Program-made: the position numbers and the translations under genes | From: Sorangium cellulosum | Lineage (GTDB): Bacteria > Myxococcota_A > Polyangia > Polyangiales > Polyangiaceae | Direction: 5' to 3' | DNA: 64,000 bases | Assembly (NCBI RefSeq): GCF_004135735.1 | Contig: NZ_CP012670.1 | Location: forward strand, 8,813,501-8,877,500 | Shown: piece after piece, positions 44,840-54,986 of the stretch | Layout: the number at the start of each line of letters is the position of its first letter | Numbering within the stretch: the stretch's first letter is position 1 | Notes under the pieces: model-generated | Told to the model about the DNA's origin: nothing | Seen by the model: only the letters and a program-made list of their open reading frames with translations | Databases searched by the model: none

Positions 44840-46081
44840 ATGCGGTCGTGGTGGGCCAGAGGGGCATGCTGCGCGGCGCTCGCCGCGGCCGGCACGGCGC
44901 TCGCCGCGGCCGGCACGGCGCTCGCCGCGGCCGGCACGGCGCTCGCCGCGGCCGGCACGGCGCTCGCCGCGGCCGGCGCGGCGGCCGCGGACCCGCCGGC
45001 GCTCACGTGGGTGAAGGCCACGCGCTCGCCGCAGCCGGCCGCGGCGCTCGCGCCCGAGGTCGCCGCGCTCACGGCGCGCTGCGGGGCCGCGGACGCGGCG
45101 CTCGCCGCGGTGGCCCGGCGCAACGTCGAGCGGCAGCTCCAGGGGGGAGAGATCATGCCGCCCGACGAGCTCGCGTTCACGCTGCGCGCCGCGGGCGCGC
45201 CGCACGCCTGGCCGCGGGGCTGGTCCATCGCCGGCCAGGGGCTCGGCCCGGCGGAGCTCGGGGCGCGGATCGACGGGTGGCTCTCGGGCTGGCCCACGCT
45301 CGGGGTGCGGCGGTGCGGGGTGGCCCACGCGAAGAAGCCCGATGGGACGGTGATCGCGGCCGCGGTCGGGGTGGACGCGCTCGCGGACATGTCGCCGCTG
45401 CCGACGACCGCGCGGGTGGGCCAGTGGGTGACGCTCGAGGGGACGATGCGCGTGCCCGCGACCGCGGTGAAGGTGGTGCTGCTCGGCCCCCGGGGCGCGC
45501 CCAGGGCGGTGCTGAGCTCGCTGTCGGGCGCGCGCATCCGGTCGAGCTTCGCGGTGGACCAGCCGGGGAGCTGGCTGGTGCAGGTGCTGGCCACGGTGTC
45601 GACCGGGCCGAGGCCCGTGCTGGAGGCGATGATCTTCGCGGGGGGCGCCCCGCCGGGCCGGTACGTCCGCGCGCCCTCGCCCGGGGAGGAGGCCGCCAGG
45701 GGGGCGCGCGACGACGACGACGCGATGCTGCGGATGATGAACGCCGCGCGCGCGTCGGAGGGGCTGCCGGCGCTCGCGCGCGACGCGGCGCTCTCGGCGC
45801 TGGCGCGGGCGCACGCCGAGGCGATGCTCAAGGCGAGGATGGTGGGCCACGACGTGGGCTCGGGCGACCCGGCGGCGCGCCTCCGGGCCGCCGGCTACGA
45901 GGCGACGATCGCGGGCGAGAACGTGGCCACCTCGAGCTCGCCCGGGGGCGCGCACCGCGCGATCTGGGCGAGCCCGTCGCACCGGGGCAACCTGCTCGAC
46001 CGGCGCTACAGGAAGACCGGCGTGGCGGTCGTGCGCGACCGGAGCGGCCGGGTCTGGGTGGCGCAGCTATTCGCGGGGTAG
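44840..46081 (+). CDS. Secreted CAP (SCP/PR-1) domain protein
   Basis: A 413-residue protein. The signal peptide contains five copies of a 7-residue unit (LAAAGTA), giving a hydrophobic run of about 35 residues, far longer than normal. Residues about 50-290 have no motif I recognise except a beta segment (TLEGTMRVPATAVKVVLLGP). The C-terminal 120 residues form a CAP domain: MLRMMNAARASEGLPALARD, MVGHDVGSG, AGENVATSS and SPSHRGNLLDRRYRKTGVAV, with the cavity His and Glu residues in place. CAP proteins in bacteria are secreted with mostly unknown roles. The gene converges with the Uma2 gene. Confidence 0.86.
   Translation: MRSWWARGACCAALAAAGTALAAAGTALAAAGTALAAAGTALAAAGAAAADPPALTWVKATRSPQPAAALAPEVAALTARCGAADAALAAVARRNVERQLQGGEIMPPDELAFTLRAAGAPHAWPRGWSIAGQGLGPAELGARIDGWLSGWPTLGVRRCGVAHAKKPDGTVIAAAVGVDALADMSPLPTTARVGQWVTLEGTMRVPATAVKVVLLGPRGAPRAVLSSLSGARIRSSFAVDQPGSWLVQVLATVSTGPRPVLEAMIFAGGAPPGRYVRAPSPGEEAARGARDDDDAMLRMMNAARASEGLPALARDAALSALARAHAEAMLKARMVGHDVGSGDPAARLRAAGYEATIAGENVATSSSPGGAHRAIWASPSHRGNLLDRRYRKTGVAVVRDRSGRVWVAQLFAG
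44876..44980 (+). repeat. 21-bp tandem repeat inside a signal peptide, five copies
   Basis: Five units of 21 bases (GCGCTCGCCGCGGCCGGCAC plus G) start at 44876, 44897, 44918, 44939 and 44960. The reading frame is preserved and encodes ALAAAGT, all inside the signal sequence of the CAP-domain protein. Confidence 0.95.
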
Positions 46082-46126
46082 GCGGCGCGGCGGCTCGCGG
46101 GGTGACGGCACGCCAGGCGCCGGGCG

Positions 46127-46975
46127 TCAGGCGCCGCCGCGCTCCCGCCGGAGCCGCTCGATCTCCGCCAGCGCCTCGGCGAGCCGGAGCTCGGCCTCCT
46201 CGCGGGCGCGGGTCTCCTCCTCGCGGGCGCGGATCTCCTCCTCGCGGGCGCGGATCTCCTCGTCCAGACGCCGCTCGAGATCCTGCGCGCGTTGCTCCGC
46301 GGCGTCGACGAGGGAGCCCAGCTTGTCGATGAGCTCGTCGGTGTCAGGGATCGCGGCCTCCCCCGCGTAGAAGCGGATCTTGCCGCCATCGACCAGCAGA
46401 TCGAGCCCGAGCACCCGCGAGGCGTAGTGCCCGCGCTGGGGGATCACCGGCTCGTAGGTCCTCGACGCCGACGTCGCCAGGCGAAAGCCGCGGAGCGAGC
46501 CGCGCTTGCGGTCGAACACGAAGTACTCGGGGATGCCGAGCCGCGCGAACCACTCCACGTTGCGCACGAGGTCCTTCCTGCGCCGCCCATCGACGATCAC
46601 CGCGAGCGCGAAGTCGACGCCCTTGCCCTCGTCGGTGACGACCCACCGATCGCGCTCGTGCGTCTCCACGTCGGTGACCGCGATGACGTCGGGCGAGAAG
46701 ACCCGCTCGTCCGGGTAGTACACGGCCAGGTTGCCGCTGACGTAGACGCGGCGGCCAGCGCGCTGGAACCAGCGATCGAGCGTCGTGCGCGCCCGGGTCA
46801 CCGGGTGCCAGTGCGGATCGCCCTCGGGCGGCGCGGCCTCGTCCAGCGGGAACTCCGACGGCAGGCTGTCCACGATCTCGCGGCGCTGCTCGGGCGTGAG
46901 CTGCTCCCAGACCTCGACGGTCGGGGCGCGGGGGTCGTCCGGATCGATGTGCCACAGGGCCGTCGCGCGACGCAT
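46127..46975 (-). CDS. Uma2/DUF820-family putative endonuclease with C-terminal coiled coil
   Basis: A 282-residue protein. The PD-(D/E)XK-like core of the Uma2 (DUF820) family is seen in VFSPDVIAVTDVETHERD, FALAVIVDGRRRKDLVRNVE and LGIPEYFVFDRKRGSLRGF. The C-terminal 70 residues are a coiled coil with a repeated REEEIRA unit from a short tandem duplication. These genes multiply in cyanobacteria and myxobacteria and may come from mobile elements; their biological function is unknown. The Hsp70 gene diverges from it 215 bases away. Confidence 0.85.
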   Translation of the reverse strand: MRRATALWHIDPDDPRAPTVEVWEQLTPEQRREIVDSLPSEFPLDEAAPPEGDPHWHPVTRARTTLDRWFQRAGRRVYVSGNLAVYYPDERVFSPDVIAVTDVETHERDRWVVTDEGKGVDFALAVIVDGRRRKDLVRNVEWFARLGIPEYFVFDRKRGSLRGFRLATSASRTYEPVIPQRGHYASRVLGLDLLVDGGKIRFYAGEAAIPDTDELIDKLGSLVDAAEQRAQDLERRLDEEIRAREEEIRAREEETRAREEAELRLAEALAEIERLRRERGGA

Positions 46976-47081
46976 GGCTGAAGTCTACCCGCGTGGCGCC
47001 GGACCGTCAGCTCGCGGGCCGGCGGAGCGCCCACCTTCCGGCGGACGGCACGGGCTGGCGGCAAGCAGGCGCCCGGAGCCT

Positions 47082-47123
47082 GCCGGCCGGCCGCCGTTCA
47101 CCGCCGGCCGGCCGCCGTTCACC
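47082..47123 (+). repeat. 21-bp direct duplication
   Basis: Two adjacent copies of a 21-base unit (GCCGGCCGGCCGCCGTTCAC plus C) upstream of the Hsp70 gene, in the divergent promoter region. Confidence 0.85.
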
Positions 47124-47190
47124 GCCGCCCGGCTTTCCCTGGGGCCTCCCCCCGGGCGGCCGCCGCGGCGCGCGTGTATTCTTGCACGCG

Positions 47191-49653
47191 ATGGCAGCGC
47201 GCCCGCTTTACGTCGGCATCGACCTCGGCACCACGAATTCGACCGCGGCCGCCTTCGACGGCGAGAAGGTCACCCTCGTCCGGAACTCCCAGGGCGCGAC
47301 GCTCACCCCGAGCGTGGTGCGGATCGATGCGCGCGGGACGGTCACGGTCGGCGCGCGCGCGCGGCGGTTCCTGGAGAGCGATCCGCAGAACACCCGCGCG
47401 GAGTTCAAGCGGCTGATGGGGACCGCGCAGCCGCTCGAGTTCGCGGCGGCCCGGGTGACGAGGAAGCCCGAGGAGCTCGCGGCCGAGGTGCTGCGCTCGC
47501 TGCGCGCCGACGTCGCCGAGCAGCTCGGGGTGGAACCGGCCTCGGCGGTCATCTCGGTGCCCGCGCTCTTCGAGCTGCCGCAGAGCGCGGCCACGTCGGA
47601 GGCGGCGCGGCGCGCGGGGTTCGAGCGCGTGGAGCTGATCCAGGAGCCGGTGGCGTCGGCGCTCGCCGCCGGCTGGACGGCCGAGGAGTCCGCCGGTAGC
47701 TGGCTCGTCTACGACCTCGGGGGCGGGACCTTCGACGTGTCGCTGCTCGAGACGCGCGACGGGCTGCTCCGCGTCGTGGGGCACGACGGCGACAACTTCC
47801 TCGGCGGGCGCGACTTCGACTGGGCCGTCGTCGACTGGGCGCTCGCCGAGATCGCGCGCGCCCACGGCGTCACCGTGAGCCGCGCCGATCCGCGGCACGC
47901 CGCCGCCCTCCGCAAGCTCAAGCTCGCGGTCGAGGAGGCTAAGATCGAGCTCACCCGCGCGGACGAGGCGGCGCTCGCCCTGCCCGCGGCGTTCGAGGTC
48001 GACGGCGAGACCGTCGACCTCGACCTGGTCCTCACGCGGCCCACGCTCGACGCGCTCGCGGCGCCCATCATCGACCGCTCGATCGAGGTGTGCCGGCGGC
48101 TGCTCGCGGCGCACGGCCTCGACGCGTCGCAGCTCGCGCGCGTCGTGCTGGTCGGCGGGCCGACGGTGATGCCGGCGCTCCGGGCGCGGGTCCGGGACGC
48201 GCTCGGGGCGCCGTTCGGCGAGGGGCTCGATCCGATGACCCTCGTGGCCCAGGGGGCGGCGATCTACGCGGCGACGGCCGGGCTCGACGCGCGGCCCGCG
48301 GCGCGGGCCGCGGCCGCGGAGGAGGGCCGGCGGCTCTGGCTCCAGTACCCGGCCATGTCGAGCGATCTGACGCCCCACGTGGTGGGCCGCGTCGTGGAGG
48401 GGTCGGGGCCCGCGCCCACGCGGATCCGGCTCGCGCGCGAGGGCGACGCCTGGACGAGCGCCGAGGCCGCGCTCGACGCCGAGGGGGCGTTCGTGATCAC
48501 CGTCGACCTGCTGCCGCGCCGGCCGAACGTGTTCCGCGTCGAGGCGACGTCGGACGCCGGCGCGGAGGTGCCGGTGCACCCGCGGGCGATCACCATCGTC
48601 CAGGGGCTCACGATCAGCGATCCGCCGCTGTCGCGCACCGTCGGGGTCGCGCTCGCGGACAACACCGTGCGCGTCTACTTCGAGCGGGGCGCGCCGCTGC
48701 CGGCGCGGCGGACGTTCGTGCACCACAGCGTGGAGACCGTGCCGAAGGGGTCGCGCGGGTGCGTGCTGAAGATCCCGATCGTGCAGGGCGAGCTCGACGT
48801 CGCCCACCTCTGCCGCGCGGTCGGGGCGCTGGAGATCGACGGGAGCGGGCTCACCGCGACCCTGCCCGCGGGCTCGCCGATCGAGCTCACGCTCGAGCTC
48901 GACCGGGGCGGGCACCTCTCGGCGCGCGCGCTGATCCCGGCGCAGGGGCTCGTCTTCGAGCGCGTCGCGCACCTGCTCGTGCCCGAGGCGGCGCCCGAGG
49001 TGCTCGACGCCTCGCTCGCCGCCATGCGCGAGCGGCTCGCCGCGGCACGCGAGGGCGCCCTGCGCGGGGACGCGCCGCGCGCGCTCGGCAAGGTGACGTA
49101 CGTCGAGTGCGCGCTCGCCGAGGTGGAGCGCGACGTGGCCGCGGCGCGGGGCGGCGACGCCGACGCGGGGCAGAAGGCGCGGCGGGCGATGCTCGAGCTC
49201 GACGCGCTGCTCGAGCAGGCCGAGGCCGACGAGCGCTGGCCGGAGCTCGACGCGGAGGCGCAGGCCGCCGTCGCGAACGCGTCGGTGTGGCTGTCGCAGC
49301 TCGGCTCGAGCGCCGAGCGGGCGCTCCTCGAGGAGGCCGCGCAGGGGGTCGCGCGGGCGCGCGCGGAGCGGAACCAGGTCGAGCTGCAGCGCCAGCTCCG
49401 CCTCGTCCGCAACCTGGGCAGCGCGGCGTTCCAGCGGCACCCGAAGGCGTGGGTGTGGCTGTTCGAGGAGGCCGCCTCCGAGGCGCACCAGGCCTCGGAC
49501 CTCGTCCGCGCGCAGAAGCTCGTGCGCGACGGGCGCGGCGCGGCGGAGCGCGGCGACGCGGCGGCGCTCCGGACGATCACCGAGGAGCTCTGGCGCCTCC
49601 TGCCGGTCGACGCGCAGAAGCGCAGGCTCGGCCACGCGTCGGGGGTCCGGTGA
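47191..49653 (+). CDS. Hsp70-family (DnaK-like) chaperone with unusual C-terminus
   Basis: An 820-residue protein. The ATPase half is clear: VGIDLGTTNSTAAAFDG at the N-terminus, VYDLGGGTFDVSLLE (about residue 172) and RVVLVGGPTVMPALR (about 312). A substrate-binding-like beta domain follows (TPHVVGRVVEG ... ITIVQGLTISDPPLSRTVGV). The last about 270 residues are Ala/Glu/Arg-rich helices, longer than the DnaK lid, with no EEVD-like end. A TATTCT hexamer ends 8 bases before the ATG. The stop overlaps the next gene (GTGA), so chaperone, J-like protein and membrane protein form one coupled operon. It is a specialised Hsp70 and not the housekeeping dnaK, whose partner genes grpE/dnaJ are absent. 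Confidence 0.9.
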   Translation: MAARPLYVGIDLGTTNSTAAAFDGEKVTLVRNSQGATLTPSVVRIDARGTVTVGARARRFLESDPQNTRAEFKRLMGTAQPLEFAAARVTRKPEELAAEVLRSLRADVAEQLGVEPASAVISVPALFELPQSAATSEAARRAGFERVELIQEPVASALAAGWTAEESAGSWLVYDLGGGTFDVSLLETRDGLLRVVGHDGDNFLGGRDFDWAVVDWALAEIARAHGVTVSRADPRHAAALRKLKLAVEEAKIELTRADEAALALPAAFEVDGETVDLDLVLTRPTLDALAAPIIDRSIEVCRRLLAAHGLDASQLARVVLVGGPTVMPALRARVRDALGAPFGEGLDPMTLVAQGAAIYAATAGLDARPAARAAAAEEGRRLWLQYPAMSSDLTPHVVGRVVEGSGPAPTRIRLAREGDAWTSAEAALDAEGAFVITVDLLPRRPNVFRVEATSDAGAEVPVHPRAITIVQGLTISDPPLSRTVGVALADNTVRVYFERGAPLPARRTFVHHSVETVPKGSRGCVLKIPIVQGELDVAHLCRAVGALEIDGSGLTATLPAGSPIELTLELDRGGHLSARALIPAQGLVFERVAHLLVPEAAPEVLDASLAAMRERLAAAREGALRGDAPRALGKVTYVECALAEVERDVAAARGGDADAGQKARRAMLELDALLEQAEADERWPELDAEAQAAVANASVWLSQLGSSAERALLEEAAQGVARARAERNQVELQRQLRLVRNLGSAAFQRHPKAWVWLFEEAASEAHQASDLVRAQKLVRDGRGAAERGDAAALRTITEELWRLLPVDAQKRRLGHASGVR

Positions 49654-50039
49654 CGGGCGGCGACGCGCGGGGCCGCCTCCGCGACAACCCGTTCTACGTG
49701 CTCGGCCTGCGCCCGAGCGCGAGCCGCGCGGAGGTCGAGCGCGAGGGGCAGAAGCTGCTCGGGATGCTCGAGCTCAAGCTCGCGAGCGCCGCGACCTACC
49801 CGACGCCGGTCGGCCCCGGCGTCCGCACGGCCGACAAGGTGCGCGCGGCCATGGCCGCCCTCCGCGACCCGGAGCGGCGGCTCACGCACGAGATCTGGGC
49901 GCGGCTCGACCCGCGGCCTCCGCCCGGGGACGCGCTCGACGACGACCTCGGGGAGCTGCCGCCGCCGGAGGCGCCCGGGGAGGATCCGCGCGCGCCGTGG
50001 CCGGAGGCGCTGTCGGCCCTCGGCTGGAGGAGACGGTGA
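49650..50039 (+). CDS. Small J-domain-like protein lacking HPD
   Basis: A 129-residue protein starting at GTG 49650, which overlaps the Hsp70 stop. The opening NPFYVLGLRPSASRAEVERE is the start of a J-domain, and AMAALRDPERRLTHEIWARL its last helix. The HPD tripeptide that triggers Hsp70 ATP hydrolysis is missing: the loop holds LASAATYPTPVGPGV instead. The C-terminal tail is Pro/Glu-rich. It may be a degenerate co-chaperone that docks without stimulating, or a new adaptor type. It overlaps the next start by four bases (GTGA). Confidence 0.75.
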   Translation: MTGGDARGRLRDNPFYVLGLRPSASRAEVEREGQKLLGMLELKLASAATYPTPVGPGVRTADKVRAAMAALRDPERRLTHEIWARLDPRPPPGDALDDDLGELPPPEAPGEDPRAPWPEALSALGWRRR

Positions 50040-51595
50040 GCTTCGGGCTGCTCCTGGCCATCTCGATCGGCGTGCGGGTGATCGTCGCGGCGGCGGAGCG
50101 CTGGGCCTCGCCCGGCCCGCCGCCGCGCGCCGGCGGGCCCAGCACAGGCGCCCTGGTCGTGTGGTTCGTCCTCGTCCCGCTCGCGGTGCTCCTCGCGATC
50201 TGCGTGGCCGCGGGGCAGCTCTCGTGCGCGCTGCTGCTCGCGCCGCTCCTGCCGATCGTCGCGCCGTGGCCCGTCGCCCGCCACGTGCTCATCCCGCTCG
50301 GGCTGCCGCGCGCCGCGTACCACGTCGCGCGGCTCTCGGACTGGACGTGGCGCGCCGATCGACGCGGCGGCGCGGCGCTCGCGGCCGCGTGGACGCTCTG
50401 CCGCGCGCGCAGGCCGGATCCCGCGGCAGAGGCCTGGATCCACGAGCGGCTCGAGGGGGCCGGCGACCGCGGCGGCGCGGCCGGCCGGAGCGGCGACGCC
50501 GGACGCGACGGCGTGGCTGCGGCGTCGCCGCTCCGGGGCGCGGGCGTCGCGGCCGGGGCGATGCTCGCGGCCTACCGGGGCGACCTGGACGGCGCGCGGG
50601 CGCTCTTCGCGAGCGTCGCCAGCCTGGACGAGCGCGCCTGCCCCCGCGAGGCCCGCCGCGTCGCCGCGGGCTGGCTCGCCGCCGAGGCGGCCTCCCGCGG
50701 CGACTGGGCGACCGCGCAGCGGCGCGCCCGCGAGGAGCGCGGCCGGGAGCTGTCGCTGCTCGGCGCCGTCGCGGACCGCCTGCTCGGCGAGGCGGGCGCG
50801 CCGGGCGCGCTCGAGCTCTGGCTCCGCTGGCTCGCCGCGCCCCGCCGCCGCGCGACGCTCCCGCTGCTGCGCCGCGCCCTGGCGGCGGGCGCGGGCGCGC
50901 CGCGCCCGGAGCCGGCGGAGCCCGAGCCGTGCGCCGCGAAGGTGGCCGAGGGCGATCTGTGGAGCCGGGCGATGCTGCTCCACGCGGCGCTGCTGCTCCG
51001 GCCTCACGACCGGGTGTCGGGCGACGAGCTCCGGCGGCTGGGCGGCGCCTGGGACGCGGCGCTCGAGGACGAGCGCGCCCAGGCCGAGCTCCGGGAGCGG
51101 GCGCGGGCGCTCGGCGCGCCGGGCGCGCAGGCGGCGATCGGCGCGCTCGCGCGCGCGGTCGAGGAGGACCTCGCGGCGGCGCTGCGCGCGGCGCGCGTGC
51201 CGCACGCGGCATGGGACGACCTCGGCGGCACCATCGGCCGCGCGCGCCGCCGCCTCCGGGACGAGCTCCTGTCCGAGGTGGAGATCGCGTGCGACGCCCT
51301 GCGCCGCCGCGTCGACGAGCGCCGGGCGCTGGCGCCGCTCTCGGAGTGGCGCGAGTGGATCTCGCTCCGCGCGCAGTACGAGGCCGCGGCGGAGCTCGCC
51401 GGCCTGGAGCTCCGCCGCCTCGCGTTCCCCAAGGTCCACGCCGACGTGTGCCACGCGGCCGTGTGGCTGTTCAACACGAGGAAGGAGCGGGCGATCGGCA
51501 ACGCGATGTTCCGCTGGCTCCTCGCCGAGGCCGAGGCGCTCGACGACGCGCGCATCGCGTCGCTCCAGCGCGGCAACGTCGCGTGCGGGGTCTGA
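50036..51595 (+). CDS. Membrane protein of unknown function, third gene of the Hsp70 operon
   Basis: A 519-residue protein starting at GTG 50036 behind a GGAGGAG site. Two or three membrane segments occupy the first about 90 residues (SFGLLLAISIGVRVIVAAA; LVVWFVLVPLAVLLAICVAA; SCALLLAPLLPIVAPW). The remainder is a large cytoplasmic Ala/Leu/Arg-rich helical domain (tetratricopeptide-like in feel, e.g. GDLDGARALFASVASLDERA) ending in KERAIGNAMFRWLLAEAEAL. I do not recognise the family. Coupling to an Hsp70 and a J-like protein suggests a membrane anchor or client. The gene converges with the CDF transporter, 15 bases between the stops. Confidence 0.75.
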   Translation: MSFGLLLAISIGVRVIVAAAERWASPGPPPRAGGPSTGALVVWFVLVPLAVLLAICVAAGQLSCALLLAPLLPIVAPWPVARHVLIPLGLPRAAYHVARLSDWTWRADRRGGAALAAAWTLCRARRPDPAAEAWIHERLEGAGDRGGAAGRSGDAGRDGVAAASPLRGAGVAAGAMLAAYRGDLDGARALFASVASLDERACPREARRVAAGWLAAEAASRGDWATAQRRAREERGRELSLLGAVADRLLGEAGAPGALELWLRWLAAPRRRATLPLLRRALAAGAGAPRPEPAEPEPCAAKVAEGDLWSRAMLLHAALLLRPHDRVSGDELRRLGGAWDAALEDERAQAELRERARALGAPGAQAAIGALARAVEEDLAAALRAARVPHAAWDDLGGTIGRARRRLRDELLSEVEIACDALRRRVDERRALAPLSEWREWISLRAQYEAAAELAGLELRRLAFPKVHADVCHAAVWLFNTRKERAIGNAMFRWLLAEAEALDDARIASLQRGNVACGV

Positions 51596-51610
51596 GGGCC
51601 CCCACCCCCG

Positions 51611-52648
51611 TCAGCCGGCGTCGCCGCGCGGCGCCGGGGCGCCCGGCCGCCGGAGCGTCACCAGGCGCTCTTCCTGGAGGGGTTCGGGCTGGACCGTGCA
51701 GTGAGTCAGGCCGTGCACCTCGCGCAGCCGCCGGCCCACGGCCGCGGCCACGTCCGTCCCGTGGTGCCCCCGGGCGAGCACCACGTGCACGGTGAGCACG
51801 TTGAAGCCGTCGGAGATCGACCAGACGTGCAGGTCGTGGAGGTCGACCACGCCGGGCACGCTCCGGATCGTCGCCTCGACGTCGGCGAGGTCGATCTCGA
51901 TCGGGCTGCCCTCCATCAGCACGCGGGAGGTGTCCCGCACGAGCCGCCAGCCGCCCCAGAGCACGAGCGCGCCGATCGCCACGCTGATCACCGGGTCGGC
52001 CCGCGTCCAGCCGAAGGCGAGGATGAGCACCCCGGCCACCATGGCGCCCACCGACCCGAGCGCGTCCGACAGCACGTGCGCCAGCGCCGCGCGCGTGTTG
52101 ATGTTGTGCCCGCGCTCGCCGGCCGAGAGCAGGAGCGCGGCGGCGATGTTCACGCAGAGCCCCAGCGCCGCGGTGACCGCCAGCGCCTCGGCGCGCACGG
52201 CCTGGGGCTCGCGCCACCGCTCGGCCGCCTCGATGAAGATCCAGATCGCGGTCAGCGCCAGCGCGATGCCGTTGGCGAACGCGGCGAGCACCTCCGCGCG
52301 CCGGTAGCCGTACGTCCTCGCGCGGGTCCGCGCCTGCGCGGCGATGCGCTGCGCCACGATCGCGAGCGCCAGCGCCGCGGCGTCCGCGAGCATGTGGCCC
52401 GCGTCGGCGAGGAGGGCGAGGCTCCGCGACCACCACCCGACCAGCGCCTCGACGACCAGGAACGACGCCGTGAGCGCGAACGCCGCGATCAGCCGGCCGA
52501 GCGGCGCGCGCCGGTGGTCGTGGCCGTGGCCGTGGTCGTGGTCGTGGTCGTGGTCGTGATTGTGCCCGTCGTGACCGTGACCACGGTCCTCCCCGCCGTC
52601 GCGCGCGCGCCCGGGCGCGAAGCCCCCCCGATCGCCGGGCGCCCCCAT
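51611..52648 (-). CDS. Cation diffusion facilitator (zinc exporter, CzcD/ZitB type)
   Basis: A 345-residue transporter that exports Zn2+ or similar ions against protons. It has a His/Asp-rich N-terminus (HDHDHDHDHGHGHDH), six membrane segments and the two metal-site pairs of the family: LLADAGHMLADAAA in helix 2 and ALAHVLSDALGS in helix 5. A C-terminal regulatory domain closes it (VVDLHDLHVWSISDGFNVL). The ATG at 52648 gives a normal CDF length. It follows the thiolase gene at 17 bases, so they may share a transcript by chance of packing. Confidence 0.92.
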   Translation of the reverse strand: MGAPGDRGGFAPGRARDGGEDRGHGHDGHNHDHDHDHDHGHGHDHRRAPLGRLIAAFALTASFLVVEALVGWWSRSLALLADAGHMLADAAALALAIVAQRIAAQARTRARTYGYRRAEVLAAFANGIALALTAIWIFIEAAERWREPQAVRAEALAVTAALGLCVNIAAALLLSAGERGHNINTRAALAHVLSDALGSVGAMVAGVLILAFGWTRADPVISVAIGALVLWGGWRLVRDTSRVLMEGSPIEIDLADVEATIRSVPGVVDLHDLHVWSISDGFNVLTVHVVLARGHHGTDVAAAVGRRLREVHGLTHCTVQPEPLQEERLVTLRRPGAPAPRGDAG

Positions 52649-52665
52649 CACGGCACCGGCGCGGC

Positions 52666-53898
<1,233 letters not shown>

Positions 53899-54019
53899 GA
53901 CAGGCCTCCCGCGCCCGGTGTCCGGCCCGTGCTTAGCACACGGCCCGTTCCCGGGGCAGCTCGCGCGCGAGGAGCCCCGGTGGACCGGAGCCGCCGCGGA
54001 TGGGCTATGCTCGCCGGCG

Positions 54020-54583
54020 ATGGCGGACCGGTCACAGCGAATGGTGTGGGTCGACCTGGAAATGACAGGCCTCGACGAGAGCTCGTGCGCGATCGTGGAG
54101 ATCGCGACCATCGTCACGGAGCCTGATCTGACGGTGGTCGCCGAGGGGCCGTGCCTCGTCATCCACCAGCCCGAGGAGGTCCTCGCGACGATGGGCGACT
54201 TCGTCCGCGAGCTCCACACCCGCTCGGGGCTCCTGGAGCGCATCCGCGCCTCCACCCTCTCCGTCGGCGAGGCGGAGGCCGAGACGCGCGCGTTCCTCGA
54301 GGCGCACTGCGAGAGGGGAACGGCGGTGTTGTGCGGCAACTCCGTGTGGAAGGACCGGGCGTTCCTGCAACGCTACATGCCCGATCTCCTGTCCTTCCTG
54401 CACTACCGCATCGTGGATGTCTCGACCCTCAAGGAGCTCGTGCGCCGCTGGTACCCGGCGCGCTCCGCGCCCAAGAAGCGCGAGATCCACCGGGCGCTCG
54501 ACGATATCCGCGAGTCCATCGAGGAGCTCAGGTGGTACCGGGCCAACGTGTTTCGCCCGCTCGCTGAGCACGAGATCCGATGA
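54020..54583 (+). CDS. orn: Oligoribonuclease
   Basis: A 187-residue DEDDh 3'-5' exonuclease that degrades the shortest RNA oligomers and, in many bacteria, pGpG from c-di-GMP turnover. Catalytic acids are in VWVDLEMTGLD (D12, E14), SVWKDRAFL and the C-terminal HRALDDIRESIEEL. Length is standard. A TATGCT hexamer ends 8 bases before the ATG, hinting at a near-leaderless mRNA. Confidence 0.96.
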   Translation: MADRSQRMVWVDLEMTGLDESSCAIVEIATIVTEPDLTVVAEGPCLVIHQPEEVLATMGDFVRELHTRSGLLERIRASTLSVGEAEAETRAFLEAHCERGTAVLCGNSVWKDRAFLQRYMPDLLSFLHYRIVDVSTLKELVRRWYPARSAPKKREIHRALDDIRESIEELRWYRANVFRPLAEHEIR

Positions 54584-54755
54584 GCCGCGCGCCCGCGGGC
54601 GCGGAGCGCCGCCGGGGTTCCCGCCGCGCCGCGCGCGCGCCGCTCGATTCCCCGCCTGCATGACGCCCCGCCCTGCCCGGTGATCCGGACCGGTCCCCCC
54701 GGACGGGCAGCCGCGGCGCGCCCGCCGCGCCCGCCGCGCCCGTGCGCCCGACCCC

Positions 54756-54821
54756 GTGCGCCCGACCCAGGTTGGCCGTGCGCCCGACCCAGGTTGGCCG
54801 TGCGCCCGACCCAGGTTGGCC
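54756..54821 (+). repeat. 22-bp tandem repeat, three copies
   Basis: Three identical 22-base units starting at 54756, 54778 and 54800 (GTGCGCCCGACCCAGGTTGG plus CC), preceded by a partial copy at about 54742. Confidence 0.95.
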
Positions 54822-54837
54822 GTCACCGAGGAGTCAG

Positions 54838-54871
54838 CTCGCTCGCGCACAAAAAAACCGCCGCGAGTGAG
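54838..54871. other. Inverted repeat with A-tract loop
   Basis: CTCGCTCGCG (54838-54847) pairs with CGCGAGTGAG (54862-54871), with one G-U. The 14-base loop contains seven consecutive A, rare in this window. It could be an operator or part of a small RNA. Confidence 0.6.
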
Positions 54872-54947
54872 AAAATCAGATCGCTCAACGTAATGCTTCA
54901 GTAGTCTCGCCACGCGTCCAGGCCTCCGGCACGAGGTCTGCGACGTG

Positions 54948-54986
54948 GACACTCCGGCGGCCCCAATCCGCCGGGGTGTCGTTTTT
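54948..54986 (+). terminator. Intrinsic terminator, plus strand
   Basis: A 13-bp stem (GACACTCCGGCGG with CCGCCGGGGTGTC, one G-U) and 7-base loop, followed by GTTTTT. It reads on the plus strand, about 365 bases behind orn. Either the orn transcript has a long 3' part or an unrecognised small RNA ends here. Confidence 0.85.

Noticed and set aside
48090..49649. Extension of the J-like gene back into the Hsp70 gene
   Set aside because: The open frame is the +1 shadow of Hsp70; the GTG at 49650 overlapping the stop gives a J-domain start at the right place.
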